DNA from: Tragulus kanchil | Lineage: Eukaryota > Chordata > Mammalia > Artiodactyla > Tragulidae | NCBI GenBank assembly: GCA_022376925.1 | Contig: JAIOJX010000004.1 | Coordinates: 176,109,501 to 176,173,500, forward strand | Direction of reading: 5' to 3' | DNA: 64,000 bases | In this document: one piece after another, positions 35,101 to 45,726 of the stretch | Layout: each line of letters begins with the position of its first letter | How positions within the stretch are numbered: position 1 is the stretch's first letter | Program-made: the position numbers and the translations under genes | The notes under the pieces: model-generated | Told to the model about the DNA's origin: nothing | What the model saw: the letters and a program-made list of their open reading frames with translations, nothing else | Databases searched by the model: none

Positions 35101-36701
35101 TCCAGCCTGCGGGGGTCTGTCTCAGGTCCCAGGGGACGAGCCCTGGCTCAGCTCCCAGCTCTGCACCCACTGGCTGCGCCTCTGCGGGGCGTCCCTGAGC
35201 TCGCCAGCCCCACCTGCCGGCCCCGGTTTCTTCTGGAGTCAGGGTCACATCTCTCCCGTCCCTGGAGGGTTCTGAAGGATCCTAGAAGCCGAGGTGGTTG
35301 GAAGCAGCGTGGTGAGGCGAGGTGTGGACAAGGGCGTGGCCCTGATGGACAGCGGTGCCCGGAGCCGTGCCCACTCCTCCGCCCTGCTGAGTTAGGGGCG
35401 GCCCTGGAGTTCGCTCTCCGGTGCCGGTGTCTCCTGGGGGAGACGGATGTGCTGAGTCAGGAGGGGAGGAAGGGTCAGGGTCGGCCCTGGAGTTTTCTGT
35501 CTAAGCAATTGGAAGGATGGCGTGCCTGTGACTGGGGTGGGGGCGGCTGCAGGTGCGGGGGCTCCCAGGACCTCCGCCTCGGGCACGCTGAGACCGAGCA
35601 TCCACGAGGCGTCCACACAGACGCCGCGCGGGCAGCGGCACCCGTGTGTCCGACGTCCAGAGGAGAGCTCTGGGGGTGCCCGCAGGCCTCCTCAGCTGTC
35701 AGGTGGCTTGAAAGTCACAGCGCTGGGCAAGGTGCCCGGGGTGCTGCCCGGAGGAGGGAGCAGCCTGTGACGGGGAGGCCAGGCTGGGGGCGCGTGGGGC
35801 CCGGGGGCCTGGCCGGAAAGACCTGCGGGGGGGGAGCGGCGGCCCCAGGTTCCACTACGAGGAGAATCCCAATGAGGTGCCGCCTCGGGAGGGGGAACGG
35901 ACGACCCTGGGCGACAAGGGGGCGTAAGAGCAGGCCGCCGGGCTCTCTGGCGGCGCCCTTTCCCAGTCAGAGCCGAACCGAGAAGGAGGAGGAGGGGCCC
36001 GAGGCCACCTGGTGGTCAGGCGGCCACCGGCGCGCCCCTGTTTCCTCTGCACTTAGGGAGCACCAGCAGTGCCCACCCCAGCTGTGCCCGGCCTTCCAGC
36101 CGCCTGGTCACCTCTGCCCAGTCCCGCAGCGCCTCGGGCCCGCCAGCCCTCCAGAGGCGCGGGCTGAGGAGCCGTGGGTTGGTGGCACCTCCCTGTCCTC
36201 CGCGAGGCCCGTCCGCCCGCCCGCCCTTCCAGCCTGCGGGGGTCTGTCTCAGGTCCCAGGGGACGAGCCCTGGCTCAGCTCCCAGCTCTGCACCCACTGG
36301 CTGCGCCTCTGCGGGGCGTCCCTGAGCTCGCCAGCCCCACCTGCCGGCCCCGGTTTCTTCTGGAGTCAGGGTCACATCTCTCCCGTCCCTGGAGGGTTCT
36401 GAAGGATCCTAGAAGCCGAGGTGGTTGGAAGCAGCGTGGTGAGGCGAGGTGTGGACAAGGGCGTGGCCCTGATGGACAGCGGTGCCCGGAGCCGTGCCCA
36501 CTCCTCCGCCCTGCTCCCCGCTGGCAGCCGCCTCACCGGCCCTCTGCTCTGTCTCCGCAGATAGAGGACTTCCGGGCCGCCATGGCGCAGCGCCTGGTCC
36601 GCATGCTGCAGATCTGCGCCGGCCACGTGCCCGGCGTCTCGGCCCTGAACCTGCTGTCCCTGCTGAGGAGCTCCGAGAACTCCTCCCTGGAGGACCTGTG
36701 A
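23079..36701 (+). CDS. CENPM: CENPM, centromere protein M (six coding exons, 180 aa)
   Basis: CENP-M is a subunit of the CENP-H/I/K/M group of the constitutive centromere-associated network at the inner kinetochore. It has a small-GTPase-like fold that does not bind nucleotide and it stabilises CENP-I. Coding exons are 23079-23135, 23632-23711, 26589-26681, 29641-29720, 31224-31315 and 36561-36701. All junctions are GT/AG and in phase, and the sum (543 nt) gives 180 codons plus stop, the human length. Recognisable stretches are [49 protein letters not shown] and the C-terminal [13 protein letters not shown]. Introns 2, 3 and 5 are each inflated by a ~1.1 kb direct duplication that is probably artefactual, but no functional exon is disrupted. 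Sure of identity. Confidence 0.96.
23632..23711 (+). CDS. CENPM: CENPM coding exon 2
   Basis: Acceptor 'tctgggcag', then [20 protein letters not shown] and on to SELK plus two bases of a split valine codon; donor 'gtaagt'. Its last bases are repeated in damaged form near 24799-24835. Confidence 0.94.
23682..25915. repeat. Tandem duplication 6 (period 1117; junction 24798/24799)
   Basis: It lies across the end of CENPM exon 2 and intron 2. Copy 2 starts with a garbled version of the exon 2 end (24799-24840), then is identical for about 1,075 bases. Confidence 0.92.
26257..26460 (+). mobile_element. CHR-type SINE in CENPM intron 2
   Basis: Head 'ggggacttccctggtggggt', ends 'caaataaataaataac'. 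Confidence 0.85.
26589..26681 (+). CDS. CENPM: CENPM coding exon 3
   Basis: Acceptor 'gtttttcag', then [15 protein letters not shown] and the hydrophobic strand [14 protein letters not shown]; ends with two bases of a split serine codon and donor 'gtgaga'. Confidence 0.94.
27124..27226 (+). mobile_element. SINE, internally shortened (copy 28269-28371)
   Basis: 'gggaattccctggcggtgga' joined early to 'gggttcagtccctggg'; A10 tail. Confidence 0.8.
27427..27565 (+). mobile_element. CHR-type SINE (copy 28572-28711)
   Basis: 'ggggaattccctggtggtcc' head, 'gcagccaaataaatataaat' tail. Confidence 0.85.
27720..27840 (+). mobile_element. BovA-like fragment (copy 28866-28986)
   Basis: 'gcatgctcagtcatgtctga' and 'gaccccatggactgtagc' are BovA/BovB-derived and ruminant-specific. 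Confidence 0.8.
29172..29378 (+). mobile_element. Bov-tA SINE in CENPM intron 3
   Basis: tRNA head joined to a BovA body ('cctggagaagggcatggcag', 'gacatgactgagcgactaat'). Starts at the end of duplication 7. Confidence 0.88.
29641..29720 (+). CDS. CENPM: CENPM coding exon 4
   Basis: Acceptor 'gtggcccag', then [20 protein letters not shown] and TFLATG; donor 'gtaagt'. Phase is 1 in from exon 3 and 1 out. Confidence 0.94.
30064..30175 (+). mobile_element. CHR-type SINE in CENPM intron 4
   Basis: 'ggactgccctggtggtccag' head, A-rich tail followed by a CA run. Confidence 0.82.
30270..30480 (-). mobile_element. MIR-type SINE, antisense
   Basis: 'ccagacactgttctaagcgc' and 'gtcacccaaggccccacagc' are typical antisense MIR text. 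Confidence 0.65.
30850..31048 (-). mobile_element. C-rich-tail SINE relative with internal deletion
   Basis: Antisense, missing about 70 bases of the body and the C-rich part; target duplication cagcctattttct at 30830-30842 and 31049-31061. Confidence 0.85.
31224..31315 (+). CDS. CENPM: CENPM coding exon 5
   Basis: Acceptor 'ttctttgcag', then [20 protein letters not shown] and [10 protein letters not shown]; donor 'gtgagg'. Ends on a codon boundary. Confidence 0.94.
32099..32245 (-). mobile_element. L1 3' end fragment, antisense
   Basis: Poly(T), then 'tattggagtatcatttgatt' and 'gcaaagtgatgcagttacac'. Confidence 0.8.
34262..36515. repeat. Tandem duplication 8 (period 1127; junction 35388/35389)
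   Basis: Within CENPM intron 5, very GC-rich. It creates long spurious plus-strand open frames. Copy 2 differs in its first ~60 bases and at one later base (A at 34701 against G at 35828). Confidence 0.92.
36561..36701 (+). CDS. CENPM: CENPM coding exon 6 (terminal)
   Basis: Acceptor 'gtctccgcag', then [20 protein letters not shown] and on to a TGA stop after SSLEDL. The duplicated block in intron 5 ends 45 bases upstream, so this exon is present once. Confidence 0.95.
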   Translation: MEDFRAAMAQRLVRMLQICAGHVPGVSALNLLSLLRSSENSSLEDL

Positions 36702-37077
36702 GGGCACCAGCCCCCGGGCTGCCCTCCCCACGGCTGGGTGCCCGGACCAGCCAGGAGCCACTCTTGCTGGAGGCCGCCCCCGGACTTGACAGGCCGGGGT
36801 CAGCGGGCAGTTCCCCAGGGCCCAGAGTCCTCGAGCTCCAGCAGGGAGTGCTGGGGAGGGGGGGCGCCCAGCTGCTCGGCCGCCAGCCCCCCTGCCCCCC
36901 ATACTCACTCCAGCGGAGCCCCGGCTCTTCATCCATCTGACCTGTCACCTCTCAAGACTTCATTTGAAGAAAGGATCGTGGCTGAAAAAAAAATTGAAAA
37001 TTACCAAACTCGTCCGCCACTTAGATTTTGTAGATGAGGAAACTGACTTGGAACAGTTAAGAATCAGAGTGGGTGAG

Positions 37078-37243
37078 GACTTCCCTGGTGGTCCTGTGGC
37101 TAAGATTCCAGGCTCCCCATGCAGGGGGCGCAGGTTTGATCCCTGGTCAGGGAACTAGAATCCCACATGCTGCAACTAAACATCCACATGCCTCAACTAA
37201 GACCAGCGCAGCCAAATATATAAATAAATATTAAAAAAAAGAA
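37078..37243 (+). mobile_element. CHR-type SINE in CENPM 3' flank
   Basis: 'ggacttccctggtggtcctg' head, 'aagaccagcgcagccaaata' tail. It may lie inside the 3' UTR. Confidence 0.85.
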
Positions 37244-37319
37244 AAAAGTCAGATAGGGGGAGCTTGGCCTCTGTTAGCTCAGTCTGACGCCACATCCTGG
37301 CCTTGCCATTCTAACAGGA

Positions 37320-37472
37320 CCTGAGGCCCCTCAGTTTCCCCAGGTGTTAAGTGGAGACTTCTGCTCACCTTGCTGGTGCTGTCAGGACCGAGTGAGCTGG
37401 TGGAGGTCAAGTGCCCGAGGCTGTGTGCACCTGTGCTTTCGGGTGCCCAGTGTATCCCATAATAAATGTGTG
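37320..37472 (+). mobile_element. MIR-type SINE carrying a candidate CENPM poly(A) signal
   Basis: 'cctcagtttccccaggtgttaa' resembles the MIR core and 'cccataataaatgtgtg' its tail. The AATAAA at 37461-37466 lies 760 bases past the CENPM stop and is the first such hexamer outside a SINE A-tail. Whether CENPM uses it is inference. A second copy lies at about 38575, in the duplicated block. Confidence 0.4.
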
Positions 37473-39627
37473 AAGGCTTGCCCGGCACCAGAGAAGCACA
37501 CACCGGGCGGTTACTTGAACTATTATTTGAAATCACACAGAGGCAAGTTACAGTACCGGCGCACGTCCAGGAATTATACCGTGAATTCGTAACGTTTGTG
37601 AGAACTGAGAGAACCCGACCGAGGGCTGGTTTCTGAGTCGGCAGCAGGAAATCGTGCGGTGACTGCCGCTTTCCTTCTCCTTTGGGTCTAACTAGAATTT
37701 GTGGCTGTGCTGGGATTAGGCTGCAGAAGCCCTGGCCGCCAGGTCTGGGCTGCTGCTGCGCCCCCATGGCCAACTGGATGCTCCTGTGGGAGCTTGGGTG
37801 ACGAGGAGGCCTGGTGGCAGGGAAAGAGAGCCGGTCCCGGCTCCCTGGAGGGTGCCAGCGCCCTCCCTGCCGCGCCCCCGTGTGCCCCGCCTGCCCTGCA
37901 CCCTCAGGCCTCAGGCCTGGCCCTGCGTGATGTCCCGGGCGGTGCCAGCACTGCAGGGCCTCTACTTTGACATCACCATGGCAGCCACAGCTCCCCCTCT
38001 CCCCTGACGATGGGTCAACCTGAAACTGCAGGCGTCACCAGGGTTGGGGGGGGACGGGGCCCGCCCTTCTCATCTCCCCGGGTTCCTTCCCACCCCTGCG
38101 CGTGCTCCTAAGGCTTGCCGATGCCCGGCTGTCTTCCAGGCGGCCCCCACCGAGAGCCTCCGCCGTGGCGACTCGGTTCAGGTCCCAGACATGGCCTGAC
38201 CTCCGCAGAGCTTCACGCTTTACAGAGCGCTTCTCACACAGGCGCCCCTGCCACCTGCCCTCCCGAAGATCTGTGAAGTTGACAGCGTTTCCCATTTCAG
38301 TTCACGAAACTGAGACTTGTCACCAGAGGCACATCCACAGTCACACAGCCTCTCAGAGGGAGAGCCGACCGGGCCCCGTTCTCTGCTTCTCTCTGGTCGT
38401 TCTCTTCTGTGCCTTTTTCATTTTCTGCTCTGAGAACTCAGGAATGGTGGACACAGCAGGCCTCGTGCCAAAGACCTGCCCTTTCCCACCTTGCTGGTGC
38501 AGAGGTGAGCTGGTGGAGGTCAAGTGCCCGAGGCTGTGTGCACCTGTGCTTTCGGGTGCCCAGTGTATCCCATAATAAATGTGTGAAGGCTTGCCCGGCA
38601 CCAGAGAAGCACACACCGGGCGGTTACTTGAACTATTATTTGAAATCACACAGAGGCAAGTTACAGTACCGGCGCACGTCCAGGAATTATACCGTGAATT
38701 CGTAACGTTTGTGAGAACTGAGAGAACCCGACCGAGGGCTGGTTTCTGAGTCGGCAGCAGGAAATCGTGCGGTGACTGCCGCTTTCCTTCTCCTTTGGGT
38801 CTAACTAGAATTTGTGGCTGTGCTGGGATTAGGCTGCAGAAGCCCTGGCCGCCAGGTCTGGGCTGCTGCTGCGCCCCCATGGCCAACTGGATGCTCCTGT
38901 GGGAGCTTGGGTGACGAGGAGGCCTGGTGGCAGGGAAAGAGAGCCGGTCCCGGCTCCCCTGGAGGGTGCCAGCGCCCTCCCTGCCGCGCCCCCGTGTGCC
39001 CCGCCTGCCCTGCACCCTCAGGCCTCAGGCCTGGCCCTGCGTGATGTCCCGGGCGGTGCCAGCACTGCAGGGCCTCTACTTTGACATCACCATGGCAGCC
39101 ACAGCTCCCCCTCTCCCCTGACGATGGGTCAACCTGAAACTGCAGGCGTCACCAGGGTTGGGGGGGGACGGGGCCCGCCCTTCTCATCTCCCCGGGTTCC
39201 TTCCCACCCCTGCGCGTGCTCCTAAGGCTTGCCGATGCCCGGCTGTCTTCCAGGCGGCCCCCACCGAGAGCCTCCGCCGTGGCGACTCGGTTCAGGTCCC
39301 AGACATGGCCTGACCTCCGCAGAGCTTCACGCTTTACAGAGCGCTTCTCACACAGGCGCCCCTGCCACCTGCCCTCCCGAAGATCTGTGAAGTTGACAGC
39401 GTTTCCCCATTTCAGTTCACGAAACTGAGACTTGTCACCAGAGGCACATCCACAGTCACACAGCCTCTCAGAGGGAGAGCCGACCCCGGGCCCCCGTTCT
39501 CTGCTTTTTCTCTCTGGTCGTTCTCTTCTGTGCCTGTTTGTTGACCAGAGGTTGGGGCATCTCTGCTGGGCTGAGAACTCAGGAATGGTGGACACAGCAG
39601 GCCTCGTGCCAAAAGAAGCAGCCATTT
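37362..39627. repeat. Tandem duplication 9 (period about 1115-1140; junction 38486/38487)
   Basis: The last ~120 bases of copy 1 (38360-38486) are a shortened, error-rich version of 39475-39627, missing about 30 bases. Copy 2 lacks several bases at its start. Confidence 0.9.
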
Positions 39628-41608
39628 GGAAAGGCGGTCGCCTAAAGAGCCATTCCCACTGGCGGGGGCTCCGGTGTTAGCGCAGGGGAGACTTCATGGA
39701 AGGCAGGGCGGGGAGCAGGGCAGGAGCCCTGGCCCACCCCAGGACCAGGCCAGTGCAAGCCTGGGCCCCAAGGAACGGCCAAGGCCTCCCTCAGCATCTG
39801 GGGAGGGAGGCCCCCTTCTGTGCTGAGGTCGGGGCTGGATCCCTGCAGGGACGGGCAGGCTCAGCAGAGGTCCAGGAGGCCGGCTCTCAGAAACCAGAAC
39901 TGACTTCAGCCCCTCAGGAGCCTGGCCAGAAAGGGTGGGGCTTTGCAAGGCTGCCGGCAGGGAGAGGGGCAGGTCTTTGGGGCTGAGGGAGTGAGCTGTC
40001 CAAGCAGGGGAGAGCCGCGGCGGGGTCCCAGGCGGCCTGCCTCTCCTGGTCCTTTTGGCTGGAAGCGCACGGGGTCCTCCCCACGCCCCCTCCCACCCCC
40101 AGCCAGCACAGGCTCCTCTCCCCTCCCTGTGCCACATTTTCTTCACCACCTGGTGCCATTTAACAAGAGAAACGGCACCACACTCTCCAGCCGAGGACCT
40201 GGGAGTCTTCCAAGCGCCGGAGGAGCGTGATGCTGTCACAGCTCCAGCGAGCTCGGCGGGGGCCCTGGAGCCCAGAGGCCGCCTCTGCCTCCCAGCCGAG
40301 CTGAGCGGCTGCCCGGAGGCCCACGGCCCACGGCCCCCAGCCAGGGAGCGGAGGCCAGCGACACTGTCCAGAAGACCTGTCTTTACGCTCCTGTGGTGCC
40401 CGAAACTGGCACTCGGTGCCGTGGAGGGAGACGGAGAGGCTGCCCTTGGCTGCTTCCTGATCACACGGTGTCAGGCAGGTCCCTCATCCTCCATGCGCCT
40501 CAGTGTGCTCGTCTGTAGCGTGGGGTGGACACAGCACGTGCTTGTCCCCCCGTGCCAGAGGAGAGCCGACCCGGGCCCCGTTCTCTGCTTTCTCTCTGGT
40601 CGTTCTCTTCTGTGCCTGTTTGTTGACCAGAGGTTGGGGCATCTCTGCTGGGCTGAGAACTCAGGAATGGTGGACACAGCAGGCCTCGTGCCAAAAGAAG
40701 CAGCCATTTGGAAAGGCGGTCGCCTAAAGAGCCATTCCCACTGGCGGGGGCTCCGGGGTTAGCGCAGGGGAGACTTCATGGAAGGCAGGGCGGGGAGCAG
40801 GGCAGGAGCCCTGGCCCACCCCAGGACCAGGCCAGTGCAAGCCTGGGCCCCAAGGAACGGCCAAGGCCTCCCTCAGCATCTGGGGAGGGAGGCCCCCTTC
40901 TGTGCTGAGGTCGGGGCTGGATCCCTGCAGGGACGGGCAGGCTCAGCAGAGGTCCAGGAGGCCGGCTCTCAGAAACCAGAACTGACTTCAGCCCCTCAGG
41001 AGCCTGGCCAGAAAGGGTGGGGCTTTGCAAGGCTGCCGGCAGGGAGAGGGGCAGGTCTTTGGGGCTGAGGGAGTGAGCTGTCCAAGCAGGGGAGAGCCGC
41101 GGCGGGGTCCCAGGCGGCCTGCCTCTCCTGGTCCTTTTGGCTGGAAGCGCACGGGGTCCTCCCCACGCCCCCTCCCACCCCCAGCCAGCACAGGCTCCTC
41201 TCCCCTCCCTGTGCCACATTTTCTTCACCACCTGGTGCCATTTAACAAGAGAAACGGCACCACACTCTCCAGCCGAGGACCTGGGAGTCTTCCAAGCGCC
41301 GGAGGAGCGTGATGCTGTCACAGCTCCAGCGAGCTCGGCGGGGGCCCTGGAGCCCAGAGGCCGCCTCTGCCTCCCAGCCGAGCTGAGCGGCTGCCCGGAG
41401 GCCCACGGCCCACGGCCCCCAGCCAGGGAGCGGAGGCCAGCGACACTGTCCAGAAGACCTGTCTTTACGCTCCTGTGGTGCCCGAAACTGGCACTCGGTG
41501 CCGTGGAGGGAGACGGAGAGGCTGCCCTTGGCTGCTTCCTGATCACACGGTGTCAGGCAGGTCCCTCATCCTCCATGCGCCTCAGTGTGCTCGTCTGTAG
41601 CGTGGGGT
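39445..41608. repeat. Tandem duplication 10 (period 1082; junction 40526/40527)
   Basis: Copy 2 loses single C and T bases from homopolymers in its first ~70 bases, then is identical except one base near 39674/40756. It chains with duplication 9, so 39475-39627 occurs three times. Confidence 0.92.
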
Positions 41609-42820
41609 CAGGCTAACGGCTGCCTTTCTTCCCAGCTGGTTGTGAGGACCGAGAGCAAGAAGCTGTTATTCTAAACAAAAGAACTCAAACCAAGTGAAGA
41701 CTCCTCAGGCTGGCCACGGGCACAGGAGGATCCCGTTGGGGGCAGTCACGGAGGGTGGGCACAGACCCCTGGGCAGCATGTCCAAAGGGGTGGGCACCCT
41801 GAGGCTCCTGGAGCCCACGCTGTCCACACTCCCTGAGAGCCCAGGGGAGGGAGGAGGGCGTGGGGCCCCTGCCGTGTGGAGGAGGCATTGATGCTGTCGG
41901 AGGCCCAGGGCTTGCTCAGGGTCACAGGTTTCCTGGGGTCCTAAGCCACCTGGCTGTGGGCAGCCTTTGAGCCCAGGCCCGAGGGACGCATGCACTCCAT
42001 AGGAGGAAGCCCAGACCCGGGGGGCCTGGCCCCGTCTGATGCTATTTCCCCTCCTTGCCCAAGAGGCAGGCTGCCCCGCGGGGAGGGGGCTCACAGCGTG
42101 GCACCTGTGTCTCCGCCCCCAGCGAGCAGAAGCGGGGGCAGCCGGGGGCTGCGGCTAAGACAGGGCAGCCTGGCCACAGAGGGGAAGTGCGGCAGTGGGA
42201 AAGGAGCCGGCCTCTGGGTCCCACTGCCTCGGGCTCTGGGGCCAACCTGCAGCGTGACCTGGGCGGCTCACTTCCCATCCCCAGGCCCCGCGGGCCGGTG
42301 AAGTCCTTGCGAGGCTCAGAGCGAAGTCCAAGCGCCCGACACCGCGCCTGCCTGTGTATGCCCCCAGCCCTCCGCGGACGGTGGTCCCGGGGGTCGGCTG
42401 GCTGTGCCCGGGGAGGGCGGGCGAGGGGAGCACAGGAGGCTCTTGAGCTAAAGCCCTCCCACAGGCCCCTCCCGCACACCTGGTCCTGGTCAGGCCTGCA
42501 GAAGGTGCCTGCGAACCTACCCCACCAGCACCACACCCCGCAGCCTCCCCAGGGGCTGAGCGTGTGCAGAGAGAATCCTCATGAAAGGGACTTCTCACAG
42601 ACACTGGGAGAGGCCGAGGGAGACAGTGCGGGGGGTTGCCGAGCCCAGTCCCCCCCAAAAGTGTGAGTCCCGCTTGAGTGTGACCCTGTGGACGGCGAGG
42701 GGAGGGGTCCTTGAATGCCAGCTCTGGGAGGGGCAATGGGTGGGCATCCCTGGTGCCCATGACCTGGGGGCACCCCTGTTCTGTCAGGAAAGACAAAGAC
42801 ATCTGGGGGCTCTGGGAGCT

Positions 42821-45164
42821 GACATTAGGTGGAAGCTCGGTCCGAGTGCCTGGTCAGGCTCAGGGGACGCGCTCTCGGTCCTCTTCTTGCTGGACTGGAG
42901 CCCCCCCAAACGTCATCAACCCACGGAGACGGGATCGCGGAGCCGCAGTAGGAGAGCTGGGGCCGAGGAGCTGCCGGCTCATCCGCTTTCCTTCTGAGCT
43001 GGCTTTGTTCTTTGCAAAGGAAGAACCGCACGGCCACTGCCCCCACCGGGCTGAGGCAGGGGACACGGTGACGTGGTGTGGGCGCAGGGCCGTGGCGGTG
43101 AGCGGGCACACTGCCATCTCTGGTGGCCGGGCCAGCCTGCCCCTGGGCCCCGCCGGCTCCTCCCCAGACCGCCTCAGGGTCACCCGCACCTCCGACCGCT
43201 GTTCCAGGGTCTCGCTGGTCCTTTCCCAAGTCTCGGCCCTCCGTGTGGCCCCTCACTCCTGACGTTTCCTCCCGGCGCCTCTCGCCTCCTCTGTGGTCTC
43301 ACCGTGGGGCCGATGTCTCTGTGTGGCCGGCTGTCGCCCCAGAACCTAGACCACTGCCTGACCCTTACGTGGTCCCAGGAGGTGTCTGCCGCCTGCAGGT
43401 GGAGTGGGCCTCCGCGTTCACACGGGCCTAAGCCCGCAGGAGGCCGGGAGCTGGCCTGGTGCCCCCTGTGTGGGCCCTCAAGGACGCCTGGGGAGGGCTG
43501 GCCCCTCGGAGGGGGTTCCTGCTCCCCGCCCTCCCCAGGGACTCCATGCCTCTGTCCACCTCCTGTACCGGCAAGCCTGGCGCCAGAAGGTAGCGCCTCC
43601 AGGCCCCAAGGCTGGGAGGCTGAGGGGCCGGCTCTCAGTTTGGACCTCACATGGAGGGCCCGCGGCCCCCAGCCCAGACCCAGGCAGAGGGGACGGTAGG
43701 GCCTACGTGACCAGAAAGCCCCGGACTGCACACGTGTGAGTGACGACGGGCAGAGGGGCCCGAGAGGCTGGGCGAGGATCTAACTGCTTCACGGATGGGC
43801 ACCTCCATCCCCTTGTTCCAAGCTCTCACTTTGTATAACTTGGGCTCAAGGAGAGAGGGGCCCCGGGGACCTCGGGTCTCCCCAGGACTTCATACTGACC
43901 TCCCTGCCTCTCCCAGCCCCTCCCCGGGTCCAGAGGCCCCACGTCCTACCCTTCCCACTCTCCATGGCGCGGGGGACTTTCTGACAGTGGCTTGAACATC
44001 AGAGCTAAATATTCAGACATTAGGTGGAAGCTCGGTCCGAGTGTCAGGCTGCTGGCTCTTCTTGCTGGACTGGAGCCCCCAAACGCTTGCGAGCCGCAGT
44101 AGGAGAGCTGGGGCCGAGGCTGCCGGCTCATCCGCTTTCCTTCTGAGCTGGCTTTGTTCTTTGCAAAGGAAGAACCGCACGGCCACTGCCCCCACCGGGC
44201 TGAGGCAGGGGACACGGTGACGTGGTGTGGGCGCAGGGCCGTGGCGGTGAGCGGGCACACTGCCATCTCTGGTGGCCGGGCCAGCCTGCCCCTGGGCCCC
44301 GCCGCTCCTCCCCAGACCGCCTCAGGGTCACCCGCACCTCCGACCGCTGTTCCAGGGTCTCGCTGGTCCTTTCCCAAGTCTCGGCCCTCCGTGTGGCCCC
44401 TCACTCCTGACGTTTCCTCCCGGCGCCTCTCGCCTCCTCTGTGGTCTCACCGTGGGGCCGATGTCTCTGTGTGGCCGGCTGTCGCCCCAGAACCTAGACC
44501 ACTGCCTGACCCTTACGTGGTCCCAGGAGGTGTCTGCCGCCTGCAGGTGGAGTGGGCCTCCGCGTTCACACGGGCCTAAGCCCGCAGGAGGCCGGGAGCT
44601 GGCCTGGTGCCCCCTGTGTGGGCCCTCAAGGACGCCTGGGGAGGGCTGGCCCCTCGGAGGGGGTTCCTGCTCCCCGCCCTCCCCAGGGACTCCATGCCTC
44701 TGTCCACCTCCTGTACCGGCAAGCCTGGCGCCAGAAGGTAGCGCCTCCAGGCCCCAAGGCTGGGAGGCTGAGGGGCCGGCTCTCAGTTTGGACCTCACAT
44801 GGAGGGCCCGCGGCCCCCAGCCCAGACCCAGGCAGAGGGGACGGTAGGGCCTACGTGACCAGAAAGCCCCGGACTGCACACGTGTGAGTGACGACGGGCA
44901 GAGGGGCCCGAGAGGCTGGGCGAGGATCTAACTGCTTCACGGATGGGCACCTCCATCCCCTTGTTCCAAGCTCTCACTTTGTATAACTTGGGCTCAAGGA
45001 GAGAGGGGCCCCGGGGACCTCGGGTCTCCCCAGGACTTCATACTGACCTCCCTGCCTCTCCCAGCCCCTCCCCGGGTCCAGAGGCCCCACGTCCTACCCT
45101 TCCCACTCTCCATGGCGCGGGGGACTTTCTGACAGTGGCTTGAACATCAGAGCTAAATATTCAG
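42821..45164. repeat. Tandem duplication 11 (period 1148-1195; junction 44016/44017)
   Basis: The first ~100 bases of copy 2 have lost about 45 bases against copy 1; the remainder is identical save small deletions. Copy 2 ends at the first base of a mariner-like element (45165). Confidence 0.92.
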
Positions 45165-45240
45165 TTGGTCAAAAGCTTCGTTCGGGTCTTTCCATAATAT
45201 CTCACGGAAAAACCTGAATGAACTTTTTTGCCAACTCAAT
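45165..45240. mobile_element. Short palindromic mariner-like element (copy 46220-46292)
   Basis: Seventy-six bases whose two halves are inverted repeats (ttggtcaaaagcttcgttcg against aatgaacttttttgccaact), like mariner termini fused without a transposase. Starts at the end of duplication 11. Confidence 0.75.
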
Positions 45241-45257
45241 ACATGAGAAAGGCAAAG

Positions 45258-45549
45258 GGGGACTTCCATGGCGGCCTAGTGGATAGGAACCCACCTGCCA
45301 ATGCAGGAGACCCAGGTTGGATCCCCAGTCCAGGAAGATTCCACATGCCGCGGAGCAACGAAGCCCGTGTGTCCCAGCTACCAAGCAAGGGCTCCAGAGC
45401 CCACGCTCTAGGCTCCGCCACGAGAGAGGCCACCTCCACGAGAAGCCCACGTACTGCAATGAGGAGCAGCCGCCGTTCACCGCGACTAGAGAAAGCCCTC
45501 TAGCAGTAGGGAAGACCCTGAGCCGCCAAAAAAGAAAGAAAGAAAGGCA
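45258..45549 (+). mobile_element. Long CHR-type SINE (copy 46310-46608)
   Basis: 'ggggacttccatggcggcct' head, full body with 'gccgcggagcaacgaagccc', A/GAAA tail. Confidence 0.87.
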
Positions 45550-45612
45550 AAAGGCATCACTACTCTGGGTGCTCCGGCCACTGTGACAAAGATGAGATGG
45601 CGCAGGCGAGAA

Positions 45613-45726
45613 TGAGCTGGTGGTCCAGTGGTTAGGGCTCCACGCCTCCACGGCCAGGACCTAGACTGGACCCCTGGTCAGGGACTAAGAGCTTATATGC
45701 CATGAGGTTTGGCCAGAAAAAGAAGA
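45613..45726 (+). mobile_element. SINE (copy 46671-46784)
   Basis: 'gctggtggtccagtggttag' and 'gacccctggtcagggactaa', ending 'ggccagaaaaagaag'. Confidence 0.8.

Noticed and set aside
34322..36402. Long plus-strand open frames of 317 and 451 codons
   Set aside because: They lie in GC-rich CENPM intron 5 and are extended by duplication 8. The two share their sequence by duplication, lack recognisable domains and are rich in Gly, Pro and Arg, as expected from GC-rich non-coding DNA.
36372..36932. Minus-strand open frame of 186 codons
   Set aside because: It is the antisense shadow of CENPM exon 6 and its GC-rich flanks.
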